17,704 nucleotides of DNA from Azorhizobium sp943369575 (GCA_943369575.1 CALRNP020000112.1:1-17704), one strand, 5' to 3'; counted from the first letter of the stretch, positions 1 to 7,767 are shown. Made by a program: numbers and translations. The notes: generated from the letters alone by a model not told the origin.

Positions 1-9
1 AGACCAGCC

Positions 10-1080
10 ATGAAAGCCGCCCGTTTCCACGGCAAGCGTGATGTGCGCATCGAGCGCATCCCCGAGCCGTCCCAGACCCTCGCCCCGCATGACGTGCTGA
101 TCCACAACCGCTTCTGTGGCATCTGCGGCACGGACCTGCATGAATATGCCTCCGGCCCGATCTTCATTCCCACCACGCCCCATCCCTATACGGGCGCCGC
201 CTTGCCCCAGGTGCTCGGCCATGAATATGGCGGCACCGTCGTGGCGGTGGGATCGGCGGTGGAAAACGTGCGCCCGGGTGACCGGGTGTCGGTGCAGCCG
301 TTGGTCTCGCCGCGGGATGATTATTACGGCAAGCGCGGCCAGTACCAGCTCAGCGAGAAGCTGGGCATCATCGGGCTGATGTGGCCGTGGGGCGGCATGG
401 CGGAATACTCGGTGGTGAACGACTACAATGCCTTTGTCATGCCCGCGACGGTCAGCGACGCGCAGGCAGCGCTCATCGAGCCGACGGCGGTGGTGGTCTA
501 TGCCGCCGAGCGTGGCGGCGTGAAGCCAGGCGACAGCGTGCTGGTGACCGGCGCCGGGCCCATCGGCCAGTTGCAAATGCTGGCGGCGCGGGCCGCCGGG
601 GCGAGCCGCATCTTCCTGTCCGATACCAATGACAATCGCCTCGCCATGGCCCGGCAGATCCTGCCCGATGTCATCACCCTCAATCCCAAGAGCGTGGCGG
701 TGGTGGAGGCCATTCGCGACCAGACCGAAGGCCATGTGGGGGTGGACGTGGCGTTGGAATGCGTGGGCGCGGAAGCGGCGCTCAGCACCTGCATCGAGGC
801 GGTCCGGCGCCAGGGGGTGGTGGTGCAGGTGGGGCTGCATGTGGGCAAGCCGGCGGTGGACGGCTTCACCGTGACCTTCAAGGATATCGATGTGCGCGGC
901 TCGTGGTGCTATTCGACGCTGATGTGGCCGCGGGTCGCCGCCATGATCGGCGCCGGCATCCTGCCCGCCGAGAAGGTGGTCACCCGCCGCATCCGCCTTG
1001 ATGACGTGGTGGAACAAGGCTTCGAGGCGCTGCTGAGCCCCGCCGGTGAGGAATTGAAGATCCTCATCGACCTGCAATAA
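10..1080 (+). CDS. 2,3-butanediol dehydrogenase-like zinc alcohol dehydrogenase (MDR family) without structural-zinc cysteines
   Basis: This 356-residue medium-chain dehydrogenase/reductase most resembles the (R,R)-butanediol/sorbitol dehydrogenase branch and should oxidise a secondary alcohol or diol with NAD+ in the cytoplasm. Catalytic zinc ligands are visible as C39 in GICGTD, the GHE at 70-72, and E157. The Rossmann motif GAGPIG lies at 181-186, with an acidic residue (D205) ending the next strand, which favours NAD over NADP. Oddly, the lobe that normally holds four cysteines (about residues 99-117) has none and reads SPRDDYYGKRGQYQLS, so the structural zinc is absent. Only nine bases precede the start, so its ribosome site and promoter are partly outside the window. 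It converges on the DUF779 gene. The nearby AcoR-type regulator and acetaldehyde-dehydrogenase-like gene fit acetoin/butanediol or short-alcohol metabolism, but the substrate is inferred. Confidence 0.85.
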   Translation: MKAARFHGKRDVRIERIPEPSQTLAPHDVLIHNRFCGICGTDLHEYASGPIFIPTTPHPYTGAALPQVLGHEYGGTVVAVGSAVENVRPGDRVSVQPLVSPRDDYYGKRGQYQLSEKLGIIGLMWPWGGMAEYSVVNDYNAFVMPATVSDAQAALIEPTAVVVYAAERGGVKPGDSVLVTGAGPIGQLQMLAARAAGASRIFLSDTNDNRLAMARQILPDVITLNPKSVAVVEAIRDQTEGHVGVDVALECVGAEAALSTCIEAVRRQGVVVQVGLHVGKPAVDGFTVTFKDIDVRGSWCYSTLMWPRVAAMIGAGILPAEKVVTRRIRLDDVVEQGFEALLSPAGEELKILIDLQ

Positions 1081-1105
1081 CGCCGCCCTTCTGAGCGGCT
1101 GCATA

Positions 1106-1477
1106 TCAGGGCAGCGGCTCCTGCTCCAGCAGATGGGTTTCCGCATCGGTGAACAGGCGCGAGCGGGTGAGGAAACGCTGCTCGCGTCCATTGTCCAGGG
1201 AGAACATGCCGCCCCGTCCGGGCACCACGTCGATGATGAGCTGGGTATGCTGCCAGTATGCGAACTGCGGTCGACTGATAAAGAACGGCGCGCCGCCGAT
1301 CTCGCCCAGACGCACATCTTCCGCGCCCACCAGGAAGTCGCCTTGGGCGAAGCACATGGGCGAGGACCCGTCGCAGCAACCGCCGGACTGATGGAACAGG
1401 ACCGCACCGTGCTCGGCGACGATCTCCGCCAGCAACTCCAAGGCGGCCGGGGTGGCGGTGACGCGGGCGACAGACAT
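1106..1477 (-). CDS. DUF779 family protein
   Basis: A 123-residue protein of the DUF779 family, recognised from the cysteine-rich motif CCDGSSPMC near residue 35 and the QFAYWQHTQLIIDV segment in its centre. Members are small cytoplasmic proteins of unknown biochemical role that are commonly encoded beside acetaldehyde-type aldehyde dehydrogenases, as here. The clustered cysteines could bind metal or take part in redox chemistry, but that is conjecture. The start at 1477 is preceded by GAGG seven bases upstream. It is the last gene of the aldehyde dehydrogenase, alcohol dehydrogenase, DUF779 set. It is separated from adhP by 64 bases that contain a terminator-like hairpin, so it may be expressed at a lower level than the enzymes. 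Confidence 0.85.
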   Translation of the reverse strand: MSVARVTATPAALELLAEIVAEHGAVLFHQSGGCCDGSSPMCFAQGDFLVGAEDVRLGEIGGAPFFISRPQFAYWQHTQLIIDVVPGRGGMFSLDNGREQRFLTRSRLFTDAETHLLEQEPLP

Positions 1478-1488
1478 GGCAACCTCGC

Positions 1489-1521
1489 AAAGAAAGCCGG
1501 GGCGGGAGGAGCCCGCCCCGG
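1489..1521 (-). terminator. Terminator-like hairpin between adhP and the DUF779 gene
   Basis: A perfect 10-bp G+C stem (1512-1521 paired with 1497-1506) encloses a 5-base loop. Read on the minus strand it is followed at once by CTTTCTTT (1496-1489). This is the form of an intrinsic terminator with an interrupted U tract. It lies between adhP and the DUF779 ribosome site, so it probably attenuates rather than abolishes read-through. Confidence 0.6.
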
Positions 1522-1541
1522 ATCATCCGGCGTTCGGGATG

Positions 1542-2570
1542 TCAGGCATTCATATCGAGGACTATGCGGCCCTCGATCTCGCCCCGGCGCATGCGGTCGA
1601 ACACGGCATTGATATTCTCCAGCCGCTCGGTGTGCACCGTCGCCTTCACCTTGCCTTCGGCGGCGAAATCCAGGGATTCCTGCAGATCGAGCCGGGTGCC
1701 GACGATGGAGCCGCGCACGGTGATGCCTTGCAGCACCATGTCGAAGATGGGCAGCGGGAAACTGCCCGGCGGCAAGCCGTTGAGGGCGATGGTTCCGCCC
1801 CGGCGCACCATGCCGAGCGCCTGCTCGAACGCCTTGGGCGAGACCGCCGTGACCAGGACGCCATGGGCGCCGCCGATCTCCTTCTTGATCACCGCCGTGG
1901 GGTCCTGCGTCTTGGCATTGACCGTGAGGCTGGCGCCCAGGCGGCGCGCCAGATCCAGCTTGTCATCGGCAATGTCCACGGCCACCACATTCAGCCCCAT
2001 GGCCTTGGCATATTGCACCGCCATGTGCCCGAGGCCGCCGATGCCGGAGATCACCACCCAGTCTCCCGGCTTGGTGTCCGTCACCTTCAGGCCCTTGTAC
2101 ACCGTTACCCCGGCGCACAGGATCGGGGCGATGTCCACGAAGCCGATGTTGGCGGGCAGATGGCCGACATAATTGGGATCGGCGATGACATAGTCCGCAA
2201 AGCCGCCATTGACCGAATAGCCGGTGTTCTGCTGCTCCTCGCACAAGGTCTCCCAGCCGCCGAGGCAATGCACGCAATGGCCGCAGGTGGAATAGAGCCA
2301 GGGCACGCCCACCCGGTCGCCTTCCTTCACATGGGTAACGCCCGCGCCCACGGCGGAGACGAAGCCGACGCCCTCGTGACCGGGAATGAACGGCGGGTTC
2401 GGCTTGACCGGCCAATCGCCTTCCACCGCATGCAGATCGGTGTGGCACACGCCGGAGGCCTGGATCTTCACTTGGATCTGGCCGCGGCCGGGCTCGGGGA
2501 TCTTCACCTCTTCGCACACCAGCGGCTGACCGAAGGCGCGCGCGACAGCAGCTCTCATGGTCTTGGACAT
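1542..2570 (-). CDS. adhP: AdhP-type NAD-dependent zinc alcohol dehydrogenase
   Basis: A 342-residue zinc-dependent primary alcohol dehydrogenase close to the bacterial AdhP type (about 336-345 residues). It oxidises ethanol and similar alcohols to aldehydes with NAD+. Catalytic zinc ligands are C42, H65 (GHE) and C152. The four structural zinc cysteines are all present at C96, C99, C102 and C110. The nucleotide-binding motif GIGGLG is at 176-181, with D199 as the NAD-selective acid. I chose the start at 2570 because AGGAG lies eight bases upstream and the family N-terminus begins there; the frame stays open to 2888, but that extension has no family resemblance. It lies 98 bases downstream of the aldehyde dehydrogenase gene, and the aldehyde it makes is the natural substrate of that enzyme. 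Confidence 0.93.
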   Translation of the reverse strand: MSKTMRAAVARAFGQPLVCEEVKIPEPGRGQIQVKIQASGVCHTDLHAVEGDWPVKPNPPFIPGHEGVGFVSAVGAGVTHVKEGDRVGVPWLYSTCGHCVHCLGGWETLCEEQQNTGYSVNGGFADYVIADPNYVGHLPANIGFVDIAPILCAGVTVYKGLKVTDTKPGDWVVISGIGGLGHMAVQYAKAMGLNVVAVDIADDKLDLARRLGASLTVNAKTQDPTAVIKKEIGGAHGVLVTAVSPKAFEQALGMVRRGGTIALNGLPPGSFPLPIFDMVLQGITVRGSIVGTRLDLQESLDFAAEGKVKATVHTERLENINAVFDRMRRGEIEGRIVLDMNA

Positions 2571-2600
2571 GATGGAAACTCCTGATGGCTGGAAGGGCAA

Positions 2601-2656
2601 GGCGCGCAGCCTCAGCGCCGCGCGCCATCCCGTCCGCGAGGGCTGTCGCGGACGGG
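2601..2656 (-). other. Two intercistronic hairpins between the aldehyde dehydrogenase gene and adhP
   Basis: The 98-base gap holds a perfect 10-bp stem (2629-2638 with 2647-2656, 8-base loop). A second 7-bp stem (2601-2607 with 2620-2626, 12-base loop) follows it in transcription order. Neither is followed by a T tract on the minus strand, so they look more like mRNA-stability or processing elements than intrinsic terminators. Confidence 0.5.
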
Positions 2657-2668
2657 CGGGGCGGCGGA

Positions 2669-4189
2669 TCAGAAGAAGCCCAGGGCCTTGGCGCTGTAGC
2701 TCACCAGCAGGTTCTTGGTCTGCTGGTAATGGTCCAGCATCATCTTGTGGTTCTCGCGCCCGATGCCGGACTGCTTGTAGCCGCCGAACGCCGCATGGGC
2801 GGGATAGGCATGGTAGCAATTGGTCCACACCCGCCCGGCCTGGATGGCCCGGCCGAAGCGATAGGCGCGGGTGCCGTCGCGGGTCCACACCCCGGCACCG
2901 AGGCCGTACAAGGTGTCATTGGCGATGGCGAGGGCTTCGGCTTCGTCCTTGAAGGTGGTCACCGACACCACCGGACCGAAGATTTCCTCCTGGAACACGC
3001 GCATGCGGTTATGGCCGCGGAACACCGTGGGCTGGACATAATAGCCCCCCGCCAGCGCGCCCTCCAGATGCGCCCGCGCGCCGCCCGCCAGCACCTCGGC
3101 GCCTTCCTGGCGGCCGATGTCGATATAGGAGAGGATCTTCTCCATCTGCTCGCCGGAGGCCTGGGCGCCGATCATGGTGGCCGGATCCAGCGGATCGCCC
3201 TGCACAATGGCATTCACCCGCTTCAGCGCCTTCTCCATGAAGCGGTCATAAATGCTCTCCTGGATCAGCGCGCGGCTGGGACAGGTGCACACTTCGCCCT
3301 GGTTGAGGGCGAACATGACGAAGCCTTCCACCGCTTTGTCGAGGAAGTCATCATCTTCCGCCGTCACGTCCGCGAAGAAGATGTTGGGCGATTTGCCGCC
3401 CAATTCCAGGGTGACGGGGATGAGGTTCTGGCTGGCATACTGCATGATGAGCCGGCCGGTGGTGGTCTCGCCGGTGAAGGCGATCTTGGCGATGCGCGGG
3501 CTCGACGCCAGCGGTTTGCCGGCCTCCAGACCGAAGCCGTTGACCACGTTGAGCACGCCCGGCGGCAGCAAATCGGCGATCAGCTCCACCAGAACCAGGA
3601 TGGACGCCGGGGTCTGCTCGGCGGGCTTGAGCACCACGCAGTTGCCCGCCGCCAGGGCCGGCGCCAGCTTCCAGGTGGCCATGAGGATGGGGAAGTTCCA
3701 CGGAATGATCTGGCCCACCACGCCGAGCGGCTCGTGGAAATGATAGGCGATGGTGTCATGGTCCACCTCGCCGATGGAGCCTTCCTGGGCGCGCACGGCG
3801 GCGGCGAAATACCGGAAATGATCGATGGCGAGGGGAATGTCCGCGGCCATGGTTTCGCGGATCGGCTTGCCATTGTCCCAGGTCTCGGCGCGGGCCAGCA
3901 GCTCGAGATTGGCTTCCAGCCGGTCGGCGATACGGTTTAAAATGAGCGCGCGCTCAGTGGTGCTGGTGCGGCCCCAGGCATCCTTGGCGGCATGGGCGGC
4001 ATCCAGTGCCAGCTCCACGTCTTCCTTCTGCGAGCGCGGGATCTGGGTCAGAACTTCGCCGGTGATGGGGGTGGTGTCGTCGAAATAGCGGCCATCCACC
4101 GGCTCCACCCACTGGCCGCCGATGAAATTGCCGTAGCGGGGCTTGAAGGGCGAGCGCGATTGGGCTGACAGGAATGCTGGCTTGTTCAT
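2669..4189 (-). CDS. NAD-dependent aldehyde dehydrogenase, AcoD/ExaC (acetaldehyde dehydrogenase) type
   Basis: A 506-residue aldehyde dehydrogenase, the usual length of the AcoD/ExaC/AldB branch. It oxidises acetaldehyde or other short aldehydes to the acid with NAD+ in the cytoplasm. Visible landmarks are PWNFP near 173-177 (the Asn of the oxyanion hole), LELGGKSP with the general base E262, and the catalytic cysteine C301 in NQGEVCTCPSR, with a second cysteine at 303. The C-terminal FGPVVSV and FGGYKQSGIGRE motifs are intact. I chose the start at 4189 because GGGAGG stands just upstream; the longer frame to 4288 would run through the promoter. It is the first gene of a minus-strand set with adhP and DUF779. 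A sigma-54 promoter lies about 30 bases upstream and a divergent AcoR-type activator beyond it. Chloroacetaldehyde and other aldehydes are also oxidised by this branch, so the physiological substrate is open. Confidence 0.93.
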   Translation of the reverse strand: MNKPAFLSAQSRSPFKPRYGNFIGGQWVEPVDGRYFDDTTPITGEVLTQIPRSQKEDVELALDAAHAAKDAWGRTSTTERALILNRIADRLEANLELLARAETWDNGKPIRETMAADIPLAIDHFRYFAAAVRAQEGSIGEVDHDTIAYHFHEPLGVVGQIIPWNFPILMATWKLAPALAAGNCVVLKPAEQTPASILVLVELIADLLPPGVLNVVNGFGLEAGKPLASSPRIAKIAFTGETTTGRLIMQYASQNLIPVTLELGGKSPNIFFADVTAEDDDFLDKAVEGFVMFALNQGEVCTCPSRALIQESIYDRFMEKALKRVNAIVQGDPLDPATMIGAQASGEQMEKILSYIDIGRQEGAEVLAGGARAHLEGALAGGYYVQPTVFRGHNRMRVFQEEIFGPVVSVTTFKDEAEALAIANDTLYGLGAGVWTRDGTRAYRFGRAIQAGRVWTNCYHAYPAHAAFGGYKQSGIGRENHKMMLDHYQQTKNLLVSYSAKALGFF

Positions 4190-4218
4190 TTTATCCTCCC
4201 TCGTGATGCCGGGAGCTG

Positions 4219-4234
4219 TGCAGCGGCCGTGCCA
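4219..4234 (-). promoter_or_regulatory. Sigma-54 (-24/-12) promoter of the aldehyde dehydrogenase gene
   Basis: Read on the minus strand the sequence is TGGCACGGCCGCTGCA. Compared with the consensus TGGCACG-N4-TTGCA it has one mismatch, and the invariant GG and GC are separated by the required ten bases. Transcription would start near 4208, leaving a leader of about 19 bases with the GGAGG ribosome site. The neighbouring gene encodes a GAFTGA-containing activator, which sigma-54 promoters require. Confidence 0.82.
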
Positions 4235-4298
4235 ATTGCCTGATTTCGCAGATGCAAACCTGCGCTGCATTGCGGGAAGTCTTTGCAAAGGGAGGCTG

Positions 4299-4311
4299 TG
4301 TCAAATAGTCG
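4299..4311 (+). promoter_or_regulatory. Possible IHF site between enhancer and sigma-54 promoter
   Basis: TGTCAAATAGTCG matches the IHF consensus WATCAANNNNTTR except at two positions. It sits in the A+T-richer stretch between the enhancer half-sites and the -24/-12 element, where DNA bending is usually needed. The match is weak and the call rests mainly on position. Confidence 0.25.
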
Positions 4312-4347
4312 AGATGGGTTCTGAACTGAGACCATAGACGGTCCCGG

Positions 4348-4375
4348 GTGTTGCATGCGAGAATTGGAGCAACAC
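4348..4375. promoter_or_regulatory. Upstream activator site 1 (TGTTGC - 14 - GCAACA)
   Basis: An inverted repeat GTGTTGC...GCAACAC with a 14-base spacer. Its half-sites recur in the palindrome at 4387-4404. It lies 114 bases or more upstream of the -24 element, a usual distance for a sigma-54 enhancer. It is the likely binding site of the regulator encoded immediately downstream; this is an inference from sequence and position. Confidence 0.6.
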
Positions 4376-4386
4376 AGAGATGCCAA

Positions 4387-4404
4387 CTGCAACATGTGTT
4401 GCAG
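4387..4404. promoter_or_regulatory. Upstream activator site 2 (18-base palindrome)
   Basis: CTGCAACATGTGTTGCAG is a dyad with perfect 8-base arms around a TG centre. It shares its GCAACA/TGTTGC half-sites with the repeat at 4348-4375. It lies only 27 bases before the regulator's start codon, so binding could both activate the divergent aldehyde dehydrogenase promoter and repress the regulator's own gene. Confidence 0.65.
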
Positions 4405-4431
4405 ATTGCCACAGTTCGGAGGACGCAGCCC

Positions 4432-6327
4432 ATGGCGCCGCAGGCGACGACGGAGACTGTGCGCTCGGCGCGGCAGCGCTTCTTTACCCATGGAGAGGTG
4501 TCCGAGGGGCTGGTGGCGGCGCCCATCCTGCGCTCCTGGCAGCGCTGCGCGCAGCAGGGGCTGGACATTTCCGATCCCCCACGGGTTGAGCCCATCAGCG
4601 CGCCCGCCTTGCGCGAACTGCAGCAGCGCCACGATTTGTTGCGGCGGATGACCCGGCCGGAAATCGAGGCGCTGCGGGCCGACGCCAAGCTGACGGACAG
4701 CGTGGTCATTCTCACCGATGCCGCCGGCCTCGTGCTCGACATGGCCGGCAATACGGACTTCGCCGACCGCGCCTCCAAGGTCGACCTGCGCCCCGGCGTG
4801 CCGTGGAGCGAGGCGGCCACCGGCACCAATGCCATCGGCACCGCTTTGGTGGAGAAGCGCCCGATCGCGGTGCATGGCGCCGAGCATTTCTTCCATCCGC
4901 ACCGCATCCTGGCCTGCGCCGCCGCGCCCATTCTCGATCCGCGCGGGGTTCTGGCCGGGGTGCTGGACATGTCCGGCCACGCGGGCGTGCGCCATGTGCA
5001 TGCGCTCGGCCTGGTGCGGCTGGCGGTGGAGCAGATCGAGCATCGGCTGTTCGAGCATGGCTTCGACCATTGCACGGTGCTCCGCTTTCACCGGGACCGC
5101 GCCCTGCTGGGCACCGCCCGCGAAGGCATTCTGGTGTTCGAGGGCGAGCGGCTGGTGGCGGCCAATGGCCATGGCCTGCAACTGATCCAGTTCGACTGGT
5201 CCGCATTGGACCGGCTGACCGCGGCGGAGGTGTTCGGCCGGGTGGAGCCGTCGGATGCACCGCGGGCCATGCGCACCGAGGCGGGCCTCGAGGTGGTGGG
5301 CCGCGTGATCGCGCCGCGCGCCGCTCTTGTGCGTGGCGGGTCAACGTTGGCCGCGCGGCCTGTGAGCGTGCCGCCCGCCGCTGAGCCCGAGGCGGTGCTT
5401 TCGGTGGAGACCCAGGGCGCGCTGGCGCGGGCTGTACGGTTGCTGGAGGCCAATGTGCCGGTGCTGGTGCAGGGCGAGACCGGCACCGGCAAGGATATGT
5501 TCGCCCGCGCCCTCCATACCCGCAGCAGCCGCGCGCGCCAGCCGTTCATTGCCATCAATTGCGCCTCCCTGCCGGAAAGCCTGATCGAGGCCGAATTGTT
5601 CGGCTATGAGGAAGGCGCCTTCACCGGCGCCCGCCGGCAGGGCCAGAAGGGGCTGCTGCGGCAGGCTGATGGCGGCGTGCTGTTCCTGGACGAAATCGGC
5701 GACATGCCGCTCGGCCTGCAGGCGCGCCTGCTGCGGGTGCTCCAGGACAAGGCGGTGTCGCCGCTGGGCAGCGGACGGCCGGTGCCGGTGGATTTCGCTC
5801 TGGTCTGCGCCACCCATCGCGCCTTGAGCGACCTGGTGGCTGCGGGGCAGTTCCGCCAGGATCTCTATTTCCGCATTGCGCCCTACGTGACCGATCTGCC
5901 CGCCCTGCGCACCTTGCCGGATCGGCATGAACTGGTGCGCACCATCTGGGCGCGCCTGGGAGGCGCGGCCGCGGGCGTGGTGTTGTCGCCGCAGGTGGAG
6001 GATCTGCTGGCGGATCACGACTGGCCGGGAAATTTCCGACAATTGTCCGGCCTGCTGCGCGCCATGCTGGCGCTGGCCGAGCCGGGGCAGACGCTGGATG
6101 GGTCCGCTTTGCCGGCAGACTTTCTGCGCGCGCGGCCGCCGGCAGCGGCGGCGCCGGTGGCGGGGATTTCGGCCGGCGAAGGGCCGTTGTCTGACCTCAC
6201 CCGCGACGCCATGCGCGCCGCCCTGGAGGCGTGCGGCGGCAATGTCTCCCGCGCCGCCCGCCAATTAGGGATCGATCGCAGTACGCTCTATCGGCGTGTG
6301 CTGTGGGAGCAGCGTCGCCAGGGCTGA
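4432..6327 (+). CDS. AcoR-type sigma-54-dependent transcriptional activator (GAF-AAA+-Fis)
   Basis: A 631-residue enhancer-binding protein with the architecture of AcoR (acetoin catabolism activator). A GAF sensor region occupies about residues 60-210. An AAA+ domain begins near residue 320 with Walker A GETGTGKD, the sigma-54 contact loop GAFTGA, and Walker B VLFLDEIGD. A Fis-type helix-turn-helix forms the C-terminus (GGNVSRAARQLGIDRSTLYRR). There is no response-regulator receiver domain, so it probably senses a small molecule through GAF. I chose the start at 4432 because CGGAGG lies nine bases upstream; the frame opens earlier, at 4348, but that part overlaps the palindromic sites. It is divergent from the aldehyde dehydrogenase gene, whose -24/-12 promoter it should activate. 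Its inducer could be acetoin, an alcohol or an aldehyde; the sequence does not decide. Confidence 0.92.
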   Translation: MAPQATTETVRSARQRFFTHGEVSEGLVAAPILRSWQRCAQQGLDISDPPRVEPISAPALRELQQRHDLLRRMTRPEIEALRADAKLTDSVVILTDAAGLVLDMAGNTDFADRASKVDLRPGVPWSEAATGTNAIGTALVEKRPIAVHGAEHFFHPHRILACAAAPILDPRGVLAGVLDMSGHAGVRHVHALGLVRLAVEQIEHRLFEHGFDHCTVLRFHRDRALLGTAREGILVFEGERLVAANGHGLQLIQFDWSALDRLTAAEVFGRVEPSDAPRAMRTEAGLEVVGRVIAPRAALVRGGSTLAARPVSVPPAAEPEAVLSVETQGALARAVRLLEANVPVLVQGETGTGKDMFARALHTRSSRARQPFIAINCASLPESLIEAELFGYEEGAFTGARRQGQKGLLRQADGGVLFLDEIGDMPLGLQARLLRVLQDKAVSPLGSGRPVPVDFALVCATHRALSDLVAAGQFRQDLYFRIAPYVTDLPALRTLPDRHELVRTIWARLGGAAAGVVLSPQVEDLLADHDWPGNFRQLSGLLRAMLALAEPGQTLDGSALPADFLRARPPAAAAPVAGISAGEGPLSDLTRDAMRAALEACGGNVSRAARQLGIDRSTLYRRVLWEQRRQG

Positions 6328-6381
6328 GGCCTCCCAAGATCGGGCAAATGGTGGTGGAACGGGAAGAATGGCGGGTCCACC

Positions 6382-7767
6382 TCAGTCTGTGCCGTCGCGG
6401 GCGAGGGGGAAAAAATCGACGGCGCCCATCTGCCCGCCTTTCAGCACCACCTCCAACCCGTCGAACACCGGATCGTCGGAATGGGCCCGGCACAGCGGCG
6501 CACCGGGCGCGAGCCCGCCGGCGATGTCGAGGGCGGCGATGTTGAGCGCCGCCATGACCTCGCCGGAACTGTCGCCCCCCGCCACCACCACCCGCCGCAC
6601 CCGGCCCGCTTCCACCATGCCGCGCATGATCTGCGCCAGTACGGCGCCCACGGTGCGGGCGGCCTCGGCGCGGGAGAGGCCCGCTTGGGCGGCGATGGCA
6701 TCGAAGCCGGTCACCGCCGGATCATCGGGGCCTTCGGCGCTGTAGATGAGCGGGCTGAGGCCTTCGCTCAGCGCGGCGTCCGCGCGCGCCAGCAGCCGGG
6801 CGATCTCGGCCGCGCGCGTCTCCGCGTTCAAAGCGCACGGCAGGTCGAGGCGTTCGGCCTCAAAGCCGTTGGCGCGGGCGAAGGCGATCTGGCCCGCCGT
6901 CACCGGCGAGCAACTGCCGCTCACCACGGCGATGGCGGACACCGACGCTGCCACCGGCAGGCTTGGCGTGGCGGGCTGCAGCCCCTGCGCGCGCCAATGC
7001 GCCGCCAGTGCATATTGCAGCCCGGAAGACGAGGCGGTGAACAGGCCGGCGCCGCGGCCCTCCCAGATCAGTTGGCCGGCGGCGGCGAGCGTCTCCTCAT
7101 CCAGCACGTCGATGAACACCACCGGCGTATCCGGCCCGCTCAGCGCCTGCCGCTGGGCCTCGGCCTGTCCGGCGCGGATCTGCGCCATATGGATCAGTCC
7201 GATGCGGCGCTGGGTCTGTTGGGTGAGATGCAAGGTGAGGTCGGCTTCCGCCATGGGCGTCACCGGATGGCGCGACATGGTGGGGTGGCGATCGAGGCGA
7301 TGGCCTTGGCCGTCCACCACCGCGAACAGATGGCCGAACATCTGGTAGCGGCCGAGGCGCGGGGCGCCCACCACGATGGGGCTCCACGCCCCGCCCATGC
7401 GCGCCACCCCCAGATCAATGGCGGTGCCGATGGAGCCGATGGCAGGCGAGGAATCGAACGTGGAGCACACCTTGTAGTGCAGGATCGGCGCCCCCAGCAT
7501 GGCCAGCCGGTCGAACACCGGCGGCAATTCCCGCGCCATCCATTCCGGCGTGCGTCCGCGCGAGGAGCCGGCCAGCCCGATGCAGCGCACATGGGGAAAG
7601 CGCGCCAGTTGCGCGTCGGTGGGCGGGTGCAGGAACAGCACCGTGGGCACGCCCGCCGCCGTCATCGCCTCCATAGCGTCGGTGGAGCCGGTGAAGTCGT
7701 CGCCATAATAGGCCAGCAGCAGGCCGTCCGGCCATGAGGCAGGCGGCGCCATCCCTTCGGCCCCCAT
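6382..7767 (-). CDS. oiaK: Four-carbon acid sugar kinase family (OtnK/DUF1537), probable 3-oxo-isoapionate kinase
   Basis: A 461-residue kinase of the OtnK/DUF1537 family. The N-terminal substrate domain shows the DDFTG motif at residues 23-27 and KVCSTFDSSPAIGSIG near 99-114. The C-terminal nucleotide-binding domain shows VVSGSCSPVT and VVAGGDSSGEV. Family members phosphorylate oxo-sugar acids with ATP. Beside a RuBisCO-like protein and apionate oxidoisomerase, the expected reaction is 3-oxo-isoapionate to its 4-phosphate. I chose the start at 7767, where the ATG overlaps the stop of the upstream gene in TGATG, the arrangement of translational coupling; an ATG at 7752 would give 456 residues. 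It is the last gene of the operon and converges on the sigma-54 activator gene. 3-Oxo-tetronate kinase is the main alternative, but no tetronate enzymes are nearby. Confidence 0.83.
   Translation of the reverse strand: MGAEGMAPPASWPDGLLLAYYGDDFTGSTDAMEAMTAAGVPTVLFLHPPTDAQLARFPHVRCIGLAGSSRGRTPEWMARELPPVFDRLAMLGAPILHYKVCSTFDSSPAIGSIGTAIDLGVARMGGAWSPIVVGAPRLGRYQMFGHLFAVVDGQGHRLDRHPTMSRHPVTPMAEADLTLHLTQQTQRRIGLIHMAQIRAGQAEAQRQALSGPDTPVVFIDVLDEETLAAAGQLIWEGRGAGLFTASSSGLQYALAAHWRAQGLQPATPSLPVAASVSAIAVVSGSCSPVTAGQIAFARANGFEAERLDLPCALNAETRAAEIARLLARADAALSEGLSPLIYSAEGPDDPAVTGFDAIAAQAGLSRAEAARTVGAVLAQIMRGMVEAGRVRRVVVAGGDSSGEVMAALNIAALDIAGGLAPGAPLCRAHSDDPVFDGLEVVLKGGQMGAVDFFPLARDGTD

Noticed and set aside
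1082..1099. Small stem GCCGC...GCGGC in the convergent gap after the first dehydrogenase
   Set aside because: Only five pairs and no T-rich tail; too weak to call a terminator.
1452..2585. Long plus-strand open frame of 377 residues opposite adhP
   Set aside because: Low-complexity, His/Arg/Gly-rich antisense translation of a well-supported zinc alcohol dehydrogenase gene; typical shadow frame in G+C-rich DNA.
2571..2888. N-terminal extension of adhP to 2888
   Set aside because: The extension runs back into the aldehyde dehydrogenase gene and has no family similarity; AGGAG is correctly spaced before 2570.
2585..3940. Long plus-strand open frame of 451 residues opposite the aldehyde dehydrogenase gene
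   Set aside because: Antisense shadow of a gene with intact catalytic motifs; no recognisable domain or ribosome site.
4281..4290. Palindrome CTTTGCAAAG between promoter and enhancer sites
   Set aside because: Short and single, not related to the TGTTGC half-sites; could be chance.
6353..6381. Inverted repeat GGTGGA...TCCACC in the convergent gap after the activator and kinase genes
   Set aside because: Only six pairs with a 17-base loop and no T tract on either strand; not a convincing terminator.
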